Position numbers and translations under genes: made by a program
Source: Streptomyces sp. NBC_01591
GTDB lineage: Bacteria; Actinomycetota; Actinomycetes; Streptomycetales; Streptomycetaceae
Assembly (NCBI RefSeq): GCF_035918155.1
Contig: NZ_CP109328.1
Location: forward strand, 434,001 to 498,000
Length of the DNA: 64,000 nt
Direction: 5' to 3'
The notes under the pieces: model-generated
What the model was told of the DNA's origin: nothing
What the model saw: only the letters and a program-made list of their open reading frames with translations
The model's database searches: none
In this document: positions 42,849-52,075 of the stretch, piece after piece
How the letters are laid out: each line of letters begins with the position of its first letter
Position numbering within the stretch: position 1 is the first letter of the stretch

Positions 42849-45193
42849 GCGCGCTCGGCAAGGTGGTGCGCTCGGGGGTGGGACGACGCCGGGTACAGAC
42901 GCTGGCGATCGGGCTCGCCACGATGATGGCGGTGGCCGCCTCCGTCCTCGGCGGGTCGCTGCTCGTGGTGTCCGGCGCGCCCTTCGGCGACGCCTTCGCC
43001 AAGCAGCACGGCGCGCATCTGTCCGTCCAGTTCGACGCGGGCAAGGTGAGTGCCGGGCAACTGTCGAAGTCCAGGAACGCCGAAGGAGTGAGCAGTGCGG
43101 CCGGGCCGTTCCGTACGGCGACGGTCACCCCGCGGTCGGACGGGGCGGGCCCCGAGTGGCCGATGACCGTGGTCGGCCGGGGCGATCCCGGCCGGGACGT
43201 GGACGAGGTGGCACTGCTCGACGGCCGGTGGCCCACGCACTCCGGCGAGATCGTGCTGTCCGCCAACTCCTCGCTCATCCCGACCATGGGCATGAAGATC
43301 GCCTTCCCCGATCTGCCCGGCGGCCCGACGCTGACGGTGGTCGGTGTGGCCCGCTCGGTCACGCAGACCGCTGACGCCTGGGTGGTTCCGTCCCAGATGC
43401 CGGCGCTCACCGCACCCGGCAGCGGCGGCTATCAGGTGCTCTACCGCTTCACCGACGCGGGCACCGCCGCGCAGATCACCGCGGGCGGCAAGGCCGTGAC
43501 GCAATCCCTGCCGCATCGAGCGGCCATCGGCGAACAGTCATGGCTCACCGTCAAGAAGACCGCCGAGCGCGACACCGCCCTCTACGTCCCGTTCCTCATC
43601 GCGTTCGGCGCCCTGGGCCTGGTCATGTCGGTGCTCATCGTCGGCAACGTCGTCGCGTCGGCCGTGGGCACGGGAACGCGCCGCATCGGCATCCTCAAGG
43701 CCGTCGGCTTCACCCCGGCCCAGGTCGTGCGGGCCTACGTTGGCCAGGCGCTGATCCCGGCCGCCGTCGGCACGGCCCTCGGTGTCTTCGCCGGCCACCT
43801 GCTCGCCGTCCCCGTACTGGCCGAGACCGAGGAGGTCTACGGCACCTCGTCCCTGGCCATCGCCCCCTGGGTCGACCTGGCGGTGATCGCCGGGGTGCTC
43901 GGCCTGGTGGCGGCGACCGCGTGGGCGAGTGCCTGGCGGGCCGGCCGGCTGCGTACGGTCGATGCGCTCGCCGTCGGGCGTACCGCTTCGGCAGGGCGCG
44001 GCCGGTGGGCGGCCCGCCTGGCCGGACGGCTGCCGTTGCCGCAGCCGGTCGCCCTGGGCCTGGCCCGGCCCTGCGCGCGGCCCGCCCGCGCGCTGGCCAT
44101 GGGCACGGCGATCCTGTTCGGCACCATCGCCGTCACGTTCACCGTGGGGATGGGCGCCTCGCTCGGCCAGGTGATGAAAGCCAAGGCCCACGACGCCGCC
44201 GATGTCGTCGTGCCCGCGCCCTTGCCGGACTTCGGACCCCAAGGCCCTGGCCCCGAGAAGCAGCCCGAGGCCGATCCCGCAGCGGTCGCCGCGACCATCG
44301 ATGCCGCGGCCGGAACCGGGAAGTACTACAGCGCCGCGACGGTACGCACGACCGTGTACGGCCTGACCGGCACCATCGACGTGATCGCCTTCACCGGCGA
44401 CGCTTCCTGGGGCGGATACGCGATGGTCTCGGGCCGCTGGATCGACAGGCCCGGCGAGGCCGTGGTCCCGACCCCCTTCCTGGCCGCCACCGGCATCCGC
44501 ATCGGCGACACCGTCACCCTGAACGGCCTGGCCGAGCCGGTCACGGTCCGGATCGTCGGTGAGGTCCTCGACCCGCGCAACGACGGCATGCAGGTCTTCA
44601 CCGACGCCTCGAACCTCACGGACGCACATCCCGACCTGACGGAGACGAGCCATCACATCGCGGTCACGTCGGGCACCGACGTGACCGGCTACGTCGACGC
44701 GCTCAACAAAGACCTGGCACCGCTGGGGGCCACCGCCCAAGCCGGCGGGCTCCGCGCCGGCGGCGACATGGTCGTCACGCTCAACGCACTGTCCATGATC
44801 CTCACGCTGATGCTCGTCGCCGTCGCCGCGCTCGGCGTGCTGAACGGCGTGCTGCTCGATACCCGCGAGCGCGTCCGGGAGATCGGTGTCCACAAGGCGC
44901 TCGGCATGACCCCCCGGCAGACCATCGCGATGGTCATCACCTCGGTCGTCGTGACCGGACTGGTCGCGGGCACTCTGGGCGTGCCGCTCGGCGTAGCCCT
45001 GCACGGCTGGGTCTTCCCCGCGATGGGCGACAGCGTGGGGCTCCGCCTCCCCGCTTCCGTCATCGCCGTCTACCACGGGGCCGAACTGCTCCCGCTCGCA
45101 CTCGGCGGCCTGCTCATCGCCACCCTGGGTGCGCTGCTGCCCGCCGGCTGGGCCGCCAGGGCCCGAACCGCCACGGCCCTGCGCACCGAATAG
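42845..45193 (+). CDS. ABC permease with two FtsX domains
   Basis: A 782-residue permease partner of the preceding ATPase. An N-terminal membrane segment, an external domain, an FtsX core (about 235-370), a second anchor and external region, then a final FtsX core (about 640-780, ending RARTATALRTE). No TTA codon was noticed. Separate in sequence from the permease at 24.4 kb. Confidence 0.92.
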   Translation: MSALGKVVRSGVGRRRVQTLAIGLATMMAVAASVLGGSLLVVSGAPFGDAFAKQHGAHLSVQFDAGKVSAGQLSKSRNAEGVSSAAGPFRTATVTPRSDGAGPEWPMTVVGRGDPGRDVDEVALLDGRWPTHSGEIVLSANSSLIPTMGMKIAFPDLPGGPTLTVVGVARSVTQTADAWVVPSQMPALTAPGSGGYQVLYRFTDAGTAAQITAGGKAVTQSLPHRAAIGEQSWLTVKKTAERDTALYVPFLIAFGALGLVMSVLIVGNVVASAVGTGTRRIGILKAVGFTPAQVVRAYVGQALIPAAVGTALGVFAGHLLAVPVLAETEEVYGTSSLAIAPWVDLAVIAGVLGLVAATAWASAWRAGRLRTVDALAVGRTASAGRGRWAARLAGRLPLPQPVALGLARPCARPARALAMGTAILFGTIAVTFTVGMGASLGQVMKAKAHDAADVVVPAPLPDFGPQGPGPEKQPEADPAAVAATIDAAAGTGKYYSAATVRTTVYGLTGTIDVIAFTGDASWGGYAMVSGRWIDRPGEAVVPTPFLAATGIRIGDTVTLNGLAEPVTVRIVGEVLDPRNDGMQVFTDASNLTDAHPDLTETSHHIAVTSGTDVTGYVDALNKDLAPLGATAQAGGLRAGGDMVVTLNALSMILTLMLVAVAALGVLNGVLLDTRERVREIGVHKALGMTPRQTIAMVITSVVVTGLVAGTLGVPLGVALHGWVFPAMGDSVGLRLPASVIAVYHGAELLPLALGGLLIATLGALLPAGWAARARTATALRTE

Positions 45194-45287
45194 GAGGTCA
45201 GGTTCAGAGATTGTGCCTTGCCCGGCTTCTTGAAGATGGGGGCTCGTCGGACTCAGTCGGACGGACCCCCATCAGGGGTGGGACGTG

Positions 45288-45865
45288 TCAGGGACCGACG
45301 TGGGGAGCGCGCGCGGCGGACGAACCGTCACGGACAACCTCGCCCGTGAGGTTGCCATTGGCTCCCGAGCCGAGGAACAGCACCAGCTTGGCGACGTCGT
45401 CCGAGTCAGACAGACGCCGGGTGGGCGTGCCGACAGCCAGCCGGTCGATGAGGGCCTGCGGGATGGGCGGGCGACTGTCGGTCAGCGTGAATCCGGGCGC
45501 CACCACATTGACCAGGATGCCGTCACGCCCGGCCTCCCAGGCAACGCTGCGCGCGAGGCCGTAGAGACCAGACTTGGCGGTTCCGTACGGTCCGGGGCCG
45601 GGCAGTCCCTCCTCGGCGACGCTGGAGGAGATCAGCACGATCCGGCCCCAGCCGCGCGAGCGCATGCTCGGCAGGACAGCGCGGACCTGGGCGGCGGCAC
45701 CGATCAGGTTGGCGCCGACCATGGCCTGCCACTCCTCGATCGGCAAGTCCTCGAAGCGGATGCTGGGGTCCGGAGGACCATCGCCGCCCCAGCGGACGGC
45801 ATTGGCGACGAGCACGTCGATCCCGCCCCACTGCTCAATGACGGCGCGGGCCGCCTCCTCGAACC
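45288..45865 (-). pseudogene. Short-chain dehydrogenase, N-terminus lost
   Basis: The C-terminal two thirds of an SDR: NNAG-like region LVANAVRWGG, SSSVAEEG, catalytic YGTAKSGL (Tyr-x-x-x-Lys), then VAPGFTLTD. The Rossmann GxxxGxG start is absent; the sequence breaks into a transposase remnant at about 45866. Upstream reading (SRGASAAGGWFEE) is not SDR-like. Confidence 0.8.
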
Positions 45866-45868
45866 ATC

Positions 45869-45934
45869 CGCCTGCGGCTGATGCACCCCGAGATCACCGT
45901 CATCTGGGCCGACTCCGGCTACGGACTGGTCATG
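45869..45934 (+). mobile_element. IS5/IS4-type transposase fragment
   Basis: Twenty-two codons read RLRLMHPEITVIWADSGYG, the DDE-domain segment WADSxY typical of IS5-like transposases. No inverted repeats were found. It abuts the truncated SDR and suggests the insertion that broke it. Confidence 0.65.
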
Positions 45935-45952
45935 GCTGCGACAGACGGCTGC

Positions 45953-47500
45953 TCAGACCGTGAACCAGCGATCGACGGCCGCCCGCAGGGAGGCGGCCGA
46001 CTCGGCCGGGTCCGGGCCGGGGGAGTCGCAGGCCCAGGCCACGTATCCGTCGGGTCGGATCAACAGGCCGGTGAGGCCGGCCGGGCCGCCGCCCTTCGCG
46101 ATGACGAGGTCGACCGCGTCCTGATCCTTCGCCAGTACGGCTGCCAGAGACCGATCCTCGGTCAGATCTATCAGCAACGGCCGGGCGTTCCGGGCGAGTT
46201 CGGCGAGCCGGACCTTCCCCGCCTCGGTGATCAGCTCCAGCTCCGGTGCGAAGTAGCCGACTGCGGGGTGGGGATCGGTGATGCCCATCTCGTAGCGCAC
46301 GTCGGTGCCCGCGGTGAGGTCGGCGAGGTGCTGGACGACGTCCTTGCGGGTGAGCAGCTCGGTGAAGAGTTCGCGCAGAGCCGTGGTGTCGCTCCCCGGT
46401 GCGGTGAGCGCGGACTGCGCCTCGGAGTTGAGCACCATGCGGCGGGCGGCCTGGCGGCGCTCGGTCTCGTAGCTGTCGAGCAGGCCGGGCGGGGCGGTGT
46501 CGCGCAGTGCGGCGGCAAGCTTCCAGCCGAGGTTGGCGGCGTCCTGCAGGCCGAGGTTCAGCCCGGGGCCGCCGCCGGAGGTGTAGACGTGGGCGGCGTC
46601 GCCGACGAGAAAGACCCGGCGGTCGCGGAACCGGTCGGCGACCCGGGTGTTGCCGCCGGCCAGCCGCCGCAGCACATGCGGGCCCGTTCCGTCCGGCGGG
46701 CCGAGCGGCAGGTCGACGCAGAGGACCCGGCGGATACTCGCCTCCATCTCGGCCAGGGTCATCGGCTCGTCCGTCGCGGGCTGGTCCCACTCGGTGGTGC
46801 TGACCAGCGGCGGCATGCCGGGGAACGGCGCGTAGGAGAAGCCGCCCCGGTCGGTGCGGTGGGGCAGGAAGGGCAGGACCGGCCCGTGGCCGGGAATGGT
46901 GAGGGCGCCGTTGCCCGGGTCGACCCAGTCGGCGGGGACGGTGGCGTGGGCGGTGCGGTTGGTGCGGCGGTCGTAGCTGACGCCGGGGAACCCGATCCCG
47001 GAGAGCTTGCGGATCACGCTGCGCGCGCCGTCCGCGCCGACCACGTAGCGGGCGCGGAGCTGCTGGTCGCCGTCGGGGCCGGTGACGTCGAGGGTGACGG
47101 CGTCCTCGTCCTGGGCGACGGCGCCGACCCGGTGTCCGCGTCGCAGGTCGACGCCGAGTGCGAGGGCGCGCTCCTCCAGGACCTGGACGATGCGGTGCTG
47201 CGGGACGGCCAGGCCGTAGATCGGACTGGCGTCCAGCAGGCCGAGGTCGAGGCCCATGGCGGCGAACATGAAGTAGGTGGAGCTCGGCTGCGGGGGCTCC
47301 GGGCTGCCGCTGAGCGGCTCGTACAGGCCGCGGTGGTCGGCCAGGCGCACCACCTGGCCGAGCAGGCCGTTGGCCTTGGGTTCGGTGCTGGGCTGCGGGA
47401 GCTGCTCCAGGACGATCGGGCTGATGCCGGCCAGGCTCAGTTCGCAGGCCAGCATGAGCCCGTTCGGGCCGCCTCCCACGATGATCACGTCGGCTGTCAC
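45953..47500 (-). CDS. FAD-dependent aromatic monooxygenase
   Basis: A 515-residue class A flavoprotein hydroxylase. FAD-binding GGGPNGL (N-terminus), DG motif VVGADGARS, and GD motif FLVGDAAHVYTSGGGPGLN. The C-terminal thioredoxin-like part lacks obvious catalytic Cys. Uses NAD(P)H and oxygen to hydroxylate an aromatic or polyketide-like compound, or to inactivate a drug as rifampin monooxygenases do. The TetR gene upstream on the same strand probably controls it; gap about 65 bp. Confidence 0.9.
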   Translation of the reverse strand: MTADVIIVGGGPNGLMLACELSLAGISPIVLEQLPQPSTEPKANGLLGQVVRLADHRGLYEPLSGSPEPPQPSSTYFMFAAMGLDLGLLDASPIYGLAVPQHRIVQVLEERALALGVDLRRGHRVGAVAQDEDAVTLDVTGPDGDQQLRARYVVGADGARSVIRKLSGIGFPGVSYDRRTNRTAHATVPADWVDPGNGALTIPGHGPVLPFLPHRTDRGGFSYAPFPGMPPLVSTTEWDQPATDEPMTLAEMEASIRRVLCVDLPLGPPDGTGPHVLRRLAGGNTRVADRFRDRRVFLVGDAAHVYTSGGGPGLNLGLQDAANLGWKLAAALRDTAPPGLLDSYETERRQAARRMVLNSEAQSALTAPGSDTTALRELFTELLTRKDVVQHLADLTAGTDVRYEMGITDPHPAVGYFAPELELITEAGKVRLAELARNARPLLIDLTEDRSLAAVLAKDQDAVDLVIAKGGGPAGLTGLLIRPDGYVAWACDSPGPDPAESAASLRAAVDRWFTV

Positions 47501-47565
47501 GGTCGTGCCTCCTTGGTGCGGACGGGAAAGGGCGGCGCTGAAAGTGCGGTGGTCACCGCTTCTCG

Positions 47566-48198
47566 CTACGGGACCGGCAGGCCGGCGGCGAGCTGCTCGA
47601 AGACCTGGGTCAGGGCCGCGCCGAGCGGCACGGGTTCGTCGGCGCGCAGGCTGTGCTCGACGGCCACTGCACTGCTGGCCGCGACCACGGCCGCGACCAG
47701 CTTCGGGTAGACGTCGCGTTCGGCGTCGGTGCCGGTGCGCCGAGCGACGGCCTCGGCCAGCTCCTGCTGGGCGGCGGCGTTGGCCTTGACGATCTCACCG
47801 GCCAACGCGGGCTCGGCCAGCATCAGCCGCACCCCCGCGCTCCACCGCTCGTTCTGCGGCGCGGTGTTTTCCGACGGGACGAACTGGCCCAGGGCGGCGT
47901 GGAGCAGCGAGTCCCAGAGCGGTTCGCCGACCGGGCGAGCGAGCAGGTCGTCGGCGACCCGGTGCATCCGCTCCACGTGGCTGGCCGCGATCGCCTCGGC
48001 CTTGCCGGCGAAGTAGTTGCGGAAGGTACGTACGGAGACGTTGGCCTCGGCAGCGATCTGATCAACCGTCACATCGGCCCAGCCGTGCAGGACGCAGAGC
48101 CGGATCGCCGCCTGACTCAGGGCGACCCGGGTCTCCCGTTTCTTGCGCTCGCGGAGTCCGGGCTGCCCGGTCGTACGGGCTTCGTCTGCGGGTGTCAT
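47566..48198 (-). CDS. TetR-family repressor
   Basis: A 210-residue regulator with an N-terminal helix-turn-helix (VDQIAAEANVSVRTFRNYF) and a helical ligand domain. Likely self-regulates and represses the monooxygenase gene downstream. A perfect palindrome lies about 18 nt upstream of its ATG. Confidence 0.92.
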   Translation of the reverse strand: MTPADEARTTGQPGLRERKKRETRVALSQAAIRLCVLHGWADVTVDQIAAEANVSVRTFRNYFAGKAEAIAASHVERMHRVADDLLARPVGEPLWDSLLHAALGQFVPSENTAPQNERWSAGVRLMLAEPALAGEIVKANAAAQQELAEAVARRTGTDAERDVYPKLVAAVVAASSAVAVEHSLRADEPVPLGAALTQVFEQLAAGLPVP

Positions 48199-48215
48199 GC
48201 GAGCAGCGTAGAACG

Positions 48216-48252
48216 AATCTTGCCGTCACGGCAAGATTGCCGAGATGGCAAG
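48216..48252. promoter_or_regulatory. TetR operator candidate
   Basis: A 23-bp palindrome at 48216-48238, aatcttgccgt-c-acggcaagatt (11+1+11 perfect), followed by a third half site ggcaaga at 48246-48252. Position just upstream of the TetR start fits autoregulation. Confidence 0.8.
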
Positions 48253-48371
48253 AATTATCTCCTCGGGTGGCACGGCAACCAGTGACGGAGTCCAACGAGC
48301 AAGCCAACGGCGAGGTCCAAGCCTCGGGCATTCCGGTTGAGGAGCTAAAGGCTGTCCCAAGCACCTTCCTC

Positions 48372-48495
48372 GCCCGAGCAGTTGACCATCGTCCCGGCCG
48401 ACGAGGCCTCCTGGGGCGACATCGCCGCAGTAGCTTGGCACTACCGACGCGGGCCGCTGCCAGTGCCGGCGGTTCAAGGTCGTCGGCTGTGATGC
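48372..48495 (+). pseudogene. GNAT acetyltransferase N-terminal fragment with frameshift
   Basis: The frame LTIVPADEASWGDIAAV breaks and resumes one base later as GTTDAGRCQCRRFKVVG, the usual N-terminal pattern of a Streptomyces GNAT protein (CQCQRFKV). No continuation follows. The rest of the 48199-48700 gap shows no other gene. Confidence 0.6.
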
Positions 48496-48700
48496 GGATC
48501 GGCTTTCAGGTCATTTCGCCGGCTTTGAATACGGATGGCTTTGCGCAGCCGACCGGTCCCCGGAGTTGAGGAACCGGCGGACAGTTGTTTTCACTGAGAA
48601 TGATCACGATTCGAGTTAACGTGAAGATCTTCTACGGCTGTAGCCGACGGGAAGACCTGATCGAGGCTGTGCACCGGCATCAGCCCAAGGAAGGAAGATC

Positions 48701-49450
48701 TTGCCCACCAAGACACTGCAGATTCCCACCGCGGACGGCCAGGCCGACGCTTTCGCCGCCTTCCCCGATGGTGGCGGGCAGCACCCGGGAGTACTGCTGT
48801 ACATGGACGTCTTCGGAGTGCGTCCGGTGCTGGAGGAGATGGCCCGCGAACTGGCCGGACACGGGTACTACGTGCTCGTCCCCAACGTCTTCTACCGGAA
48901 CGGCCCCGCACCGGTGGTCGAACTTCCCGGCCACATCGGAGCAGAGTCCCGGCCCACGTTGTTCGGCCGGCTGGCGCCCGTGATGGAGGCGCACACCGTC
49001 GAACGTGCCCTGCGTGACGCCGATGCCTATCTCAGGTTCCTCACCGACCGGCCCGAGGTCGGCGCCGGACCGGTCGCCGCGATCGGCTACTGCATGGGTG
49101 CCGCCCTGGCGATGCGCACCGCGGCGGCCCACCCCGACCGGGTGGCCGCCGTCGCCGGATTCCACCCCGCCGCCCTGGTCACCGACGCGCCGGACAGCCC
49201 GCACCGCCTCGCCCCCCAACTCACCGCCCAGCTCCACCTCGGCCTCGCCGAGAACGACATGTCGCCCGAGGCCGTCAGCGAGCTCGACCAGGCCCTCGAT
49301 GCCGCAGGCGTCGGCCACACCTGCGAGATCTACCCCGGCACCGTCCACGGCTTCACCATGGCCGACACCAGCGCCTTCAGCCCCGACGCATTGCAACGTC
49401 ACTGGGACCGTCTGCTCCCCCTCCTGGACCGCACTCTGGCCAAGAGCTGA
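48701..49450 (+). CDS. Dienelactone-hydrolase family protein
   Basis: A 249-residue alpha/beta hydrolase of the DLH family. Nucleophile Cys in GYCMG, Asp/Glu region LGLAENDMS, and His in GTVHGFTM. Starts at a TTG codon 4 nt after AAGGAAGGAAG; no good ATG or GTG nearby. Family members hydrolyse dienelactones or similar esters. Alone in orientation; a short hairpin follows it. Confidence 0.9.
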   Translation: MPTKTLQIPTADGQADAFAAFPDGGGQHPGVLLYMDVFGVRPVLEEMARELAGHGYYVLVPNVFYRNGPAPVVELPGHIGAESRPTLFGRLAPVMEAHTVERALRDADAYLRFLTDRPEVGAGPVAAIGYCMGAALAMRTAAAHPDRVAAVAGFHPAALVTDAPDSPHRLAPQLTAQLHLGLAENDMSPEAVSELDQALDAAGVGHTCEIYPGTVHGFTMADTSAFSPDALQRHWDRLLPLLDRTLAKS

Positions 49451-49456
49451 GGCTCC

Positions 49457-49473
49457 GGCTCGGAAACCGAGCC
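49457..49473. terminator. Short convergent hairpin
   Basis: Seven-bp stem ggctcgg/ccgagcc with loop aaa, 7 nt past the hydrolase stop and 11 nt before the PAP2 stop on the other strand. Could end both. Confidence 0.5.
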
Positions 49474-49483
49474 CGAAGTCGGC

Positions 49484-50797
49484 TCAGACCAGTTCGGGTT
49501 GCGGTTCCGGTTGCCGCTCCGGTGCGGCAACCGGTTCCCACCGCTTGGCGGTCCGTACATAGCCGTAGATCACTGAGACCATCGCAAGAATGAGAAGTGG
49601 TCCAAACACCCACGGATATTTGGCCATCTCCATCGGAAGATAGCGATAGGACACCAAGAGCGCGGCGAAGACCGCTGTGCCGTAGGCGACCAGCTGGATT
49701 CCTGACCGGTCCCAGCCACGTTCGAGCGAGCGCAGCGCTGCCTCGATCGTGAGCGTGAACACCACACCGGCAATGATGTCCGCGCCGTAGTGGTAGCCGA
49801 AGCCCAGCGTTGCGCCGAGCGTGGCGATCAGCCAGAACGCGCCTGCGAATTGCAGAATCCGTGGGCCCTTGCGGGAATGAATGAAGATCGCGGTGGCCCA
49901 CGCTGTGTGCAGGCTGGGCATGCAGTTGCGTGGGGTGATCTCGTCGAATGGCATGAGGTGCGGGGTGCTGATCGACGGCGGCGTGTCCGGCCACAGGTTG
50001 GCCACCGCCCAGTGCCCGCCGTCGGCACCGTAGGCGAAGATCGGTCCGACCACCGGGAAGATCATGTAAATGCCTGGCCCGAGAAGGCCGATGACCAGAA
50101 AGGTGCGCACCAGGTGATGGCTCGGGAAGCGACGCTCGACCGCCACCTTACGCAGCTGGTACATCGTGACGATGACCGCGGCCGCCGGAAGCTGGGTGTA
50201 GACGGCGTCCAGGAAATGGGCGCCGATCGGGCCGGTGGCCGTGACCATCCGGCCCACCAGCCACGACGGGTTGCCCAGCGCGTGATCGGCGGTGGCCACA
50301 TACTGGTCGAGCACATCCGGTCGGGTCTTTGACGTGATGAGTAGCCAGGTGTCGCCGGTCTTGCGGCCGGTCACCAGCAGCAGGCCCAACCCGACGCCCT
50401 TCAGCAGCAGGAGACGTTCCTGGCCTGTGCGGCGTGTGACAGCGATGACCGCATAGCCCAGAATCACCCACAACGCGCCGTTGCCGAAGGGGTGGCCTTC
50501 GGTCACCTCGGCGTCGGCCACCCACCGCACCAGCAGGATGGTGGCGTCGATGCCGATCGCGACACCGGCCGCGATGAAGCGTTGCCGCCAGGTGAGCACC
50601 ACCATCATCAATGCCATGCTCGCGTACAACAGGAAGCCCGATTTGGGGGCGAGTACCACCTCTTGCGCCTGGGTGGTCATCGGCCCGGGTAGCCCGTAGT
50701 GACGCGCGGCGATCTCCAGCGCGACGAGGAATCCGAGGGTCACCACCGCTGCCGCGGCCCACAGCTTCGCCCGTGGCCGACGCCACGCGGCGAGCAT
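49484..50797 (-). CDS. PAP2 / inositolphosphotransferase-like membrane enzyme
   Basis: A 437-residue protein with about ten membrane segments. Phosphatase motifs: MPSLHTAWA and GYHYGADIIAGV, typical of PAP2/Aur1-Ipt1-like phosphatases or phospho-alcohol transferases of the cell envelope. I start at ATG 50797; a longer TTG frame begins at 50845. Acidic-proline tail (APERQPEPQPELV). Role in lipid or glycolipid turnover is inferred. GC content is a little lower than in its neighbours. Confidence 0.85.
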   Translation of the reverse strand: MLAAWRRPRAKLWAAAAVVTLGFLVALEIAARHYGLPGPMTTQAQEVVLAPKSGFLLYASMALMMVVLTWRQRFIAAGVAIGIDATILLVRWVADAEVTEGHPFGNGALWVILGYAVIAVTRRTGQERLLLLKGVGLGLLLVTGRKTGDTWLLITSKTRPDVLDQYVATADHALGNPSWLVGRMVTATGPIGAHFLDAVYTQLPAAAVIVTMYQLRKVAVERRFPSHHLVRTFLVIGLLGPGIYMIFPVVGPIFAYGADGGHWAVANLWPDTPPSISTPHLMPFDEITPRNCMPSLHTAWATAIFIHSRKGPRILQFAGAFWLIATLGATLGFGYHYGADIIAGVVFTLTIEAALRSLERGWDRSGIQLVAYGTAVFAALLVSYRYLPMEMAKYPWVFGPLLILAMVSVIYGYVRTAKRWEPVAAPERQPEPQPELV

Positions 50798-51754
50798 GGT
50801 TCTGCCGTTTATTCGCGAAAACACCCGCGATGCTATAGATATCAATTGTTTGGCCGATTTGTTAGATGTTGGTCAAGTGGGTCACTCTTCATGCCGGATA
50901 TCACGGATTTCCGGCGAAGAGCGGGCGATGAGGGTGATCGCCATGAATTCGATCATGTTATCGGATCGGCGCGGGTGAGTTCGTTGGTCATGGATGGTGC
51001 GAAGATCCAGTCGATCCTGGCCCGCTGGTCCCGCGCCCCGGGAATGGCCACGGAGCTCTCGATGTCCGGCGGGCACCGAAGGCGAATCGGTTTGCCCAGT
51101 GGCCGTAAAGCGTGCGCAAGGGCCGTGAACCGGCAGCCTGGGCGGGGGCGTTGGCATCCCGCCGGCGCGCCGAATGCGGTCTGCGCGAGGTACTCCCACG
51201 CATTCTGCAGCGGTTCGATCCCGGCACGAAATCCCCTGCGGGCCGGCACCTGGCTGCGGTGGCCGTCGGCGCCGATCACGACATCGGCCGCAAGGATACG
51301 GTGGGATCCTCCCGCCGGTGCATAACCCTGGAGGCTGACTCGCGGTCATCCCCCGTGCCGACGGCGGTTCTACCTCGGGGACGATGACCGGCCGTCGAGG
51401 ATCGAAAAGGCTGAAGCCATGACAGCGATCGACGGACCCTGCCCGACCACAACCGCGCACGGTACCGAACGACCGGTTCCGCAATGCGCCTACTACACGC
51501 GCCGCTGCCGCCCCGCCGAACACCAGGGACACGGTGGCGGTTCCGTGGCTGCCTGAAAGCACGTCACGAGCTCCGGCCCGGCGTCGCGGCAGCGCCTGTC
51601 CGGACCTCTTCGCATGCTGGAAATCAACAGGCCTCCCGGCCGACGCGAGTCACCCGGAAGAGCGAGAAGCCCTCCGGAACTCCGCCATTTCCTGCCATCC
51701 TGAACCCGACCTCGCCGAACCCCCGTCGTCGAGGCCACCCCGGGGAGGTCTGCG
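50798..51754. other. 957-bp gap with decayed sequence
   Basis: No intact gene was found. The left part (50798-50960) is AT-rich and probably holds the PAP2 promoter. On the minus strand near 51250-51345 one frame reads ILAADVVIGADGHRSQV, strikingly like the DG motif of FAD monooxygenases, but stops flank it, so I treat it as a possible remnant. A 24-codon minus frame MIEFMAITLIARSSPEIRD... near 50954-50882 has no ribosome binding site. Confidence 0.5.
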
Positions 51755-52027
51755 ATGACATGCGGAAACTGCGGCGCAGCGGCCACCGAGGGCCCCGACG
51801 GGTCCTGGACCTGCAACAACCAATGCGGCTGGTCTTCCAACTCGCCCGGACCCGCCATGACCCCGGAGATCACCACCACCCGCTGCCGCGGCTGCGGCGC
51901 CGAAGTACACGGCCTCAACGGCCGATACGCGTGCGGACTGTGCAGCTGGTCCAATCACTGGGACGAAGGACATCAGCCGCTCCCCGCCGCAGTCAGTACC
52001 CCCAAGGGCACAAACACTCTGCAGTGA
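51755..52027 (+). CDS. Small double zinc-ribbon protein
   Basis: A 90-residue protein with four Cys pairs: CGNC near the start, CNNQC, then CRGC and CGLC. This fits two zinc ribbons. GGGGAGG is 6 nt before the ATG. It resembles small zinc-ribbon domains that bind nucleic acid or protein. Function unknown. It converges on the MFS gene with a 48-bp gap. Confidence 0.85.
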   Translation: MTCGNCGAAATEGPDGSWTCNNQCGWSSNSPGPAMTPEITTTRCRGCGAEVHGLNGRYACGLCSWSNHWDEGHQPLPAAVSTPKGTNTLQ

Positions 52028-52075
52028 ACGCACGAAGCGGCGCCGAAGGTTGCCGCTGATCTTCCCCGAGATCGC

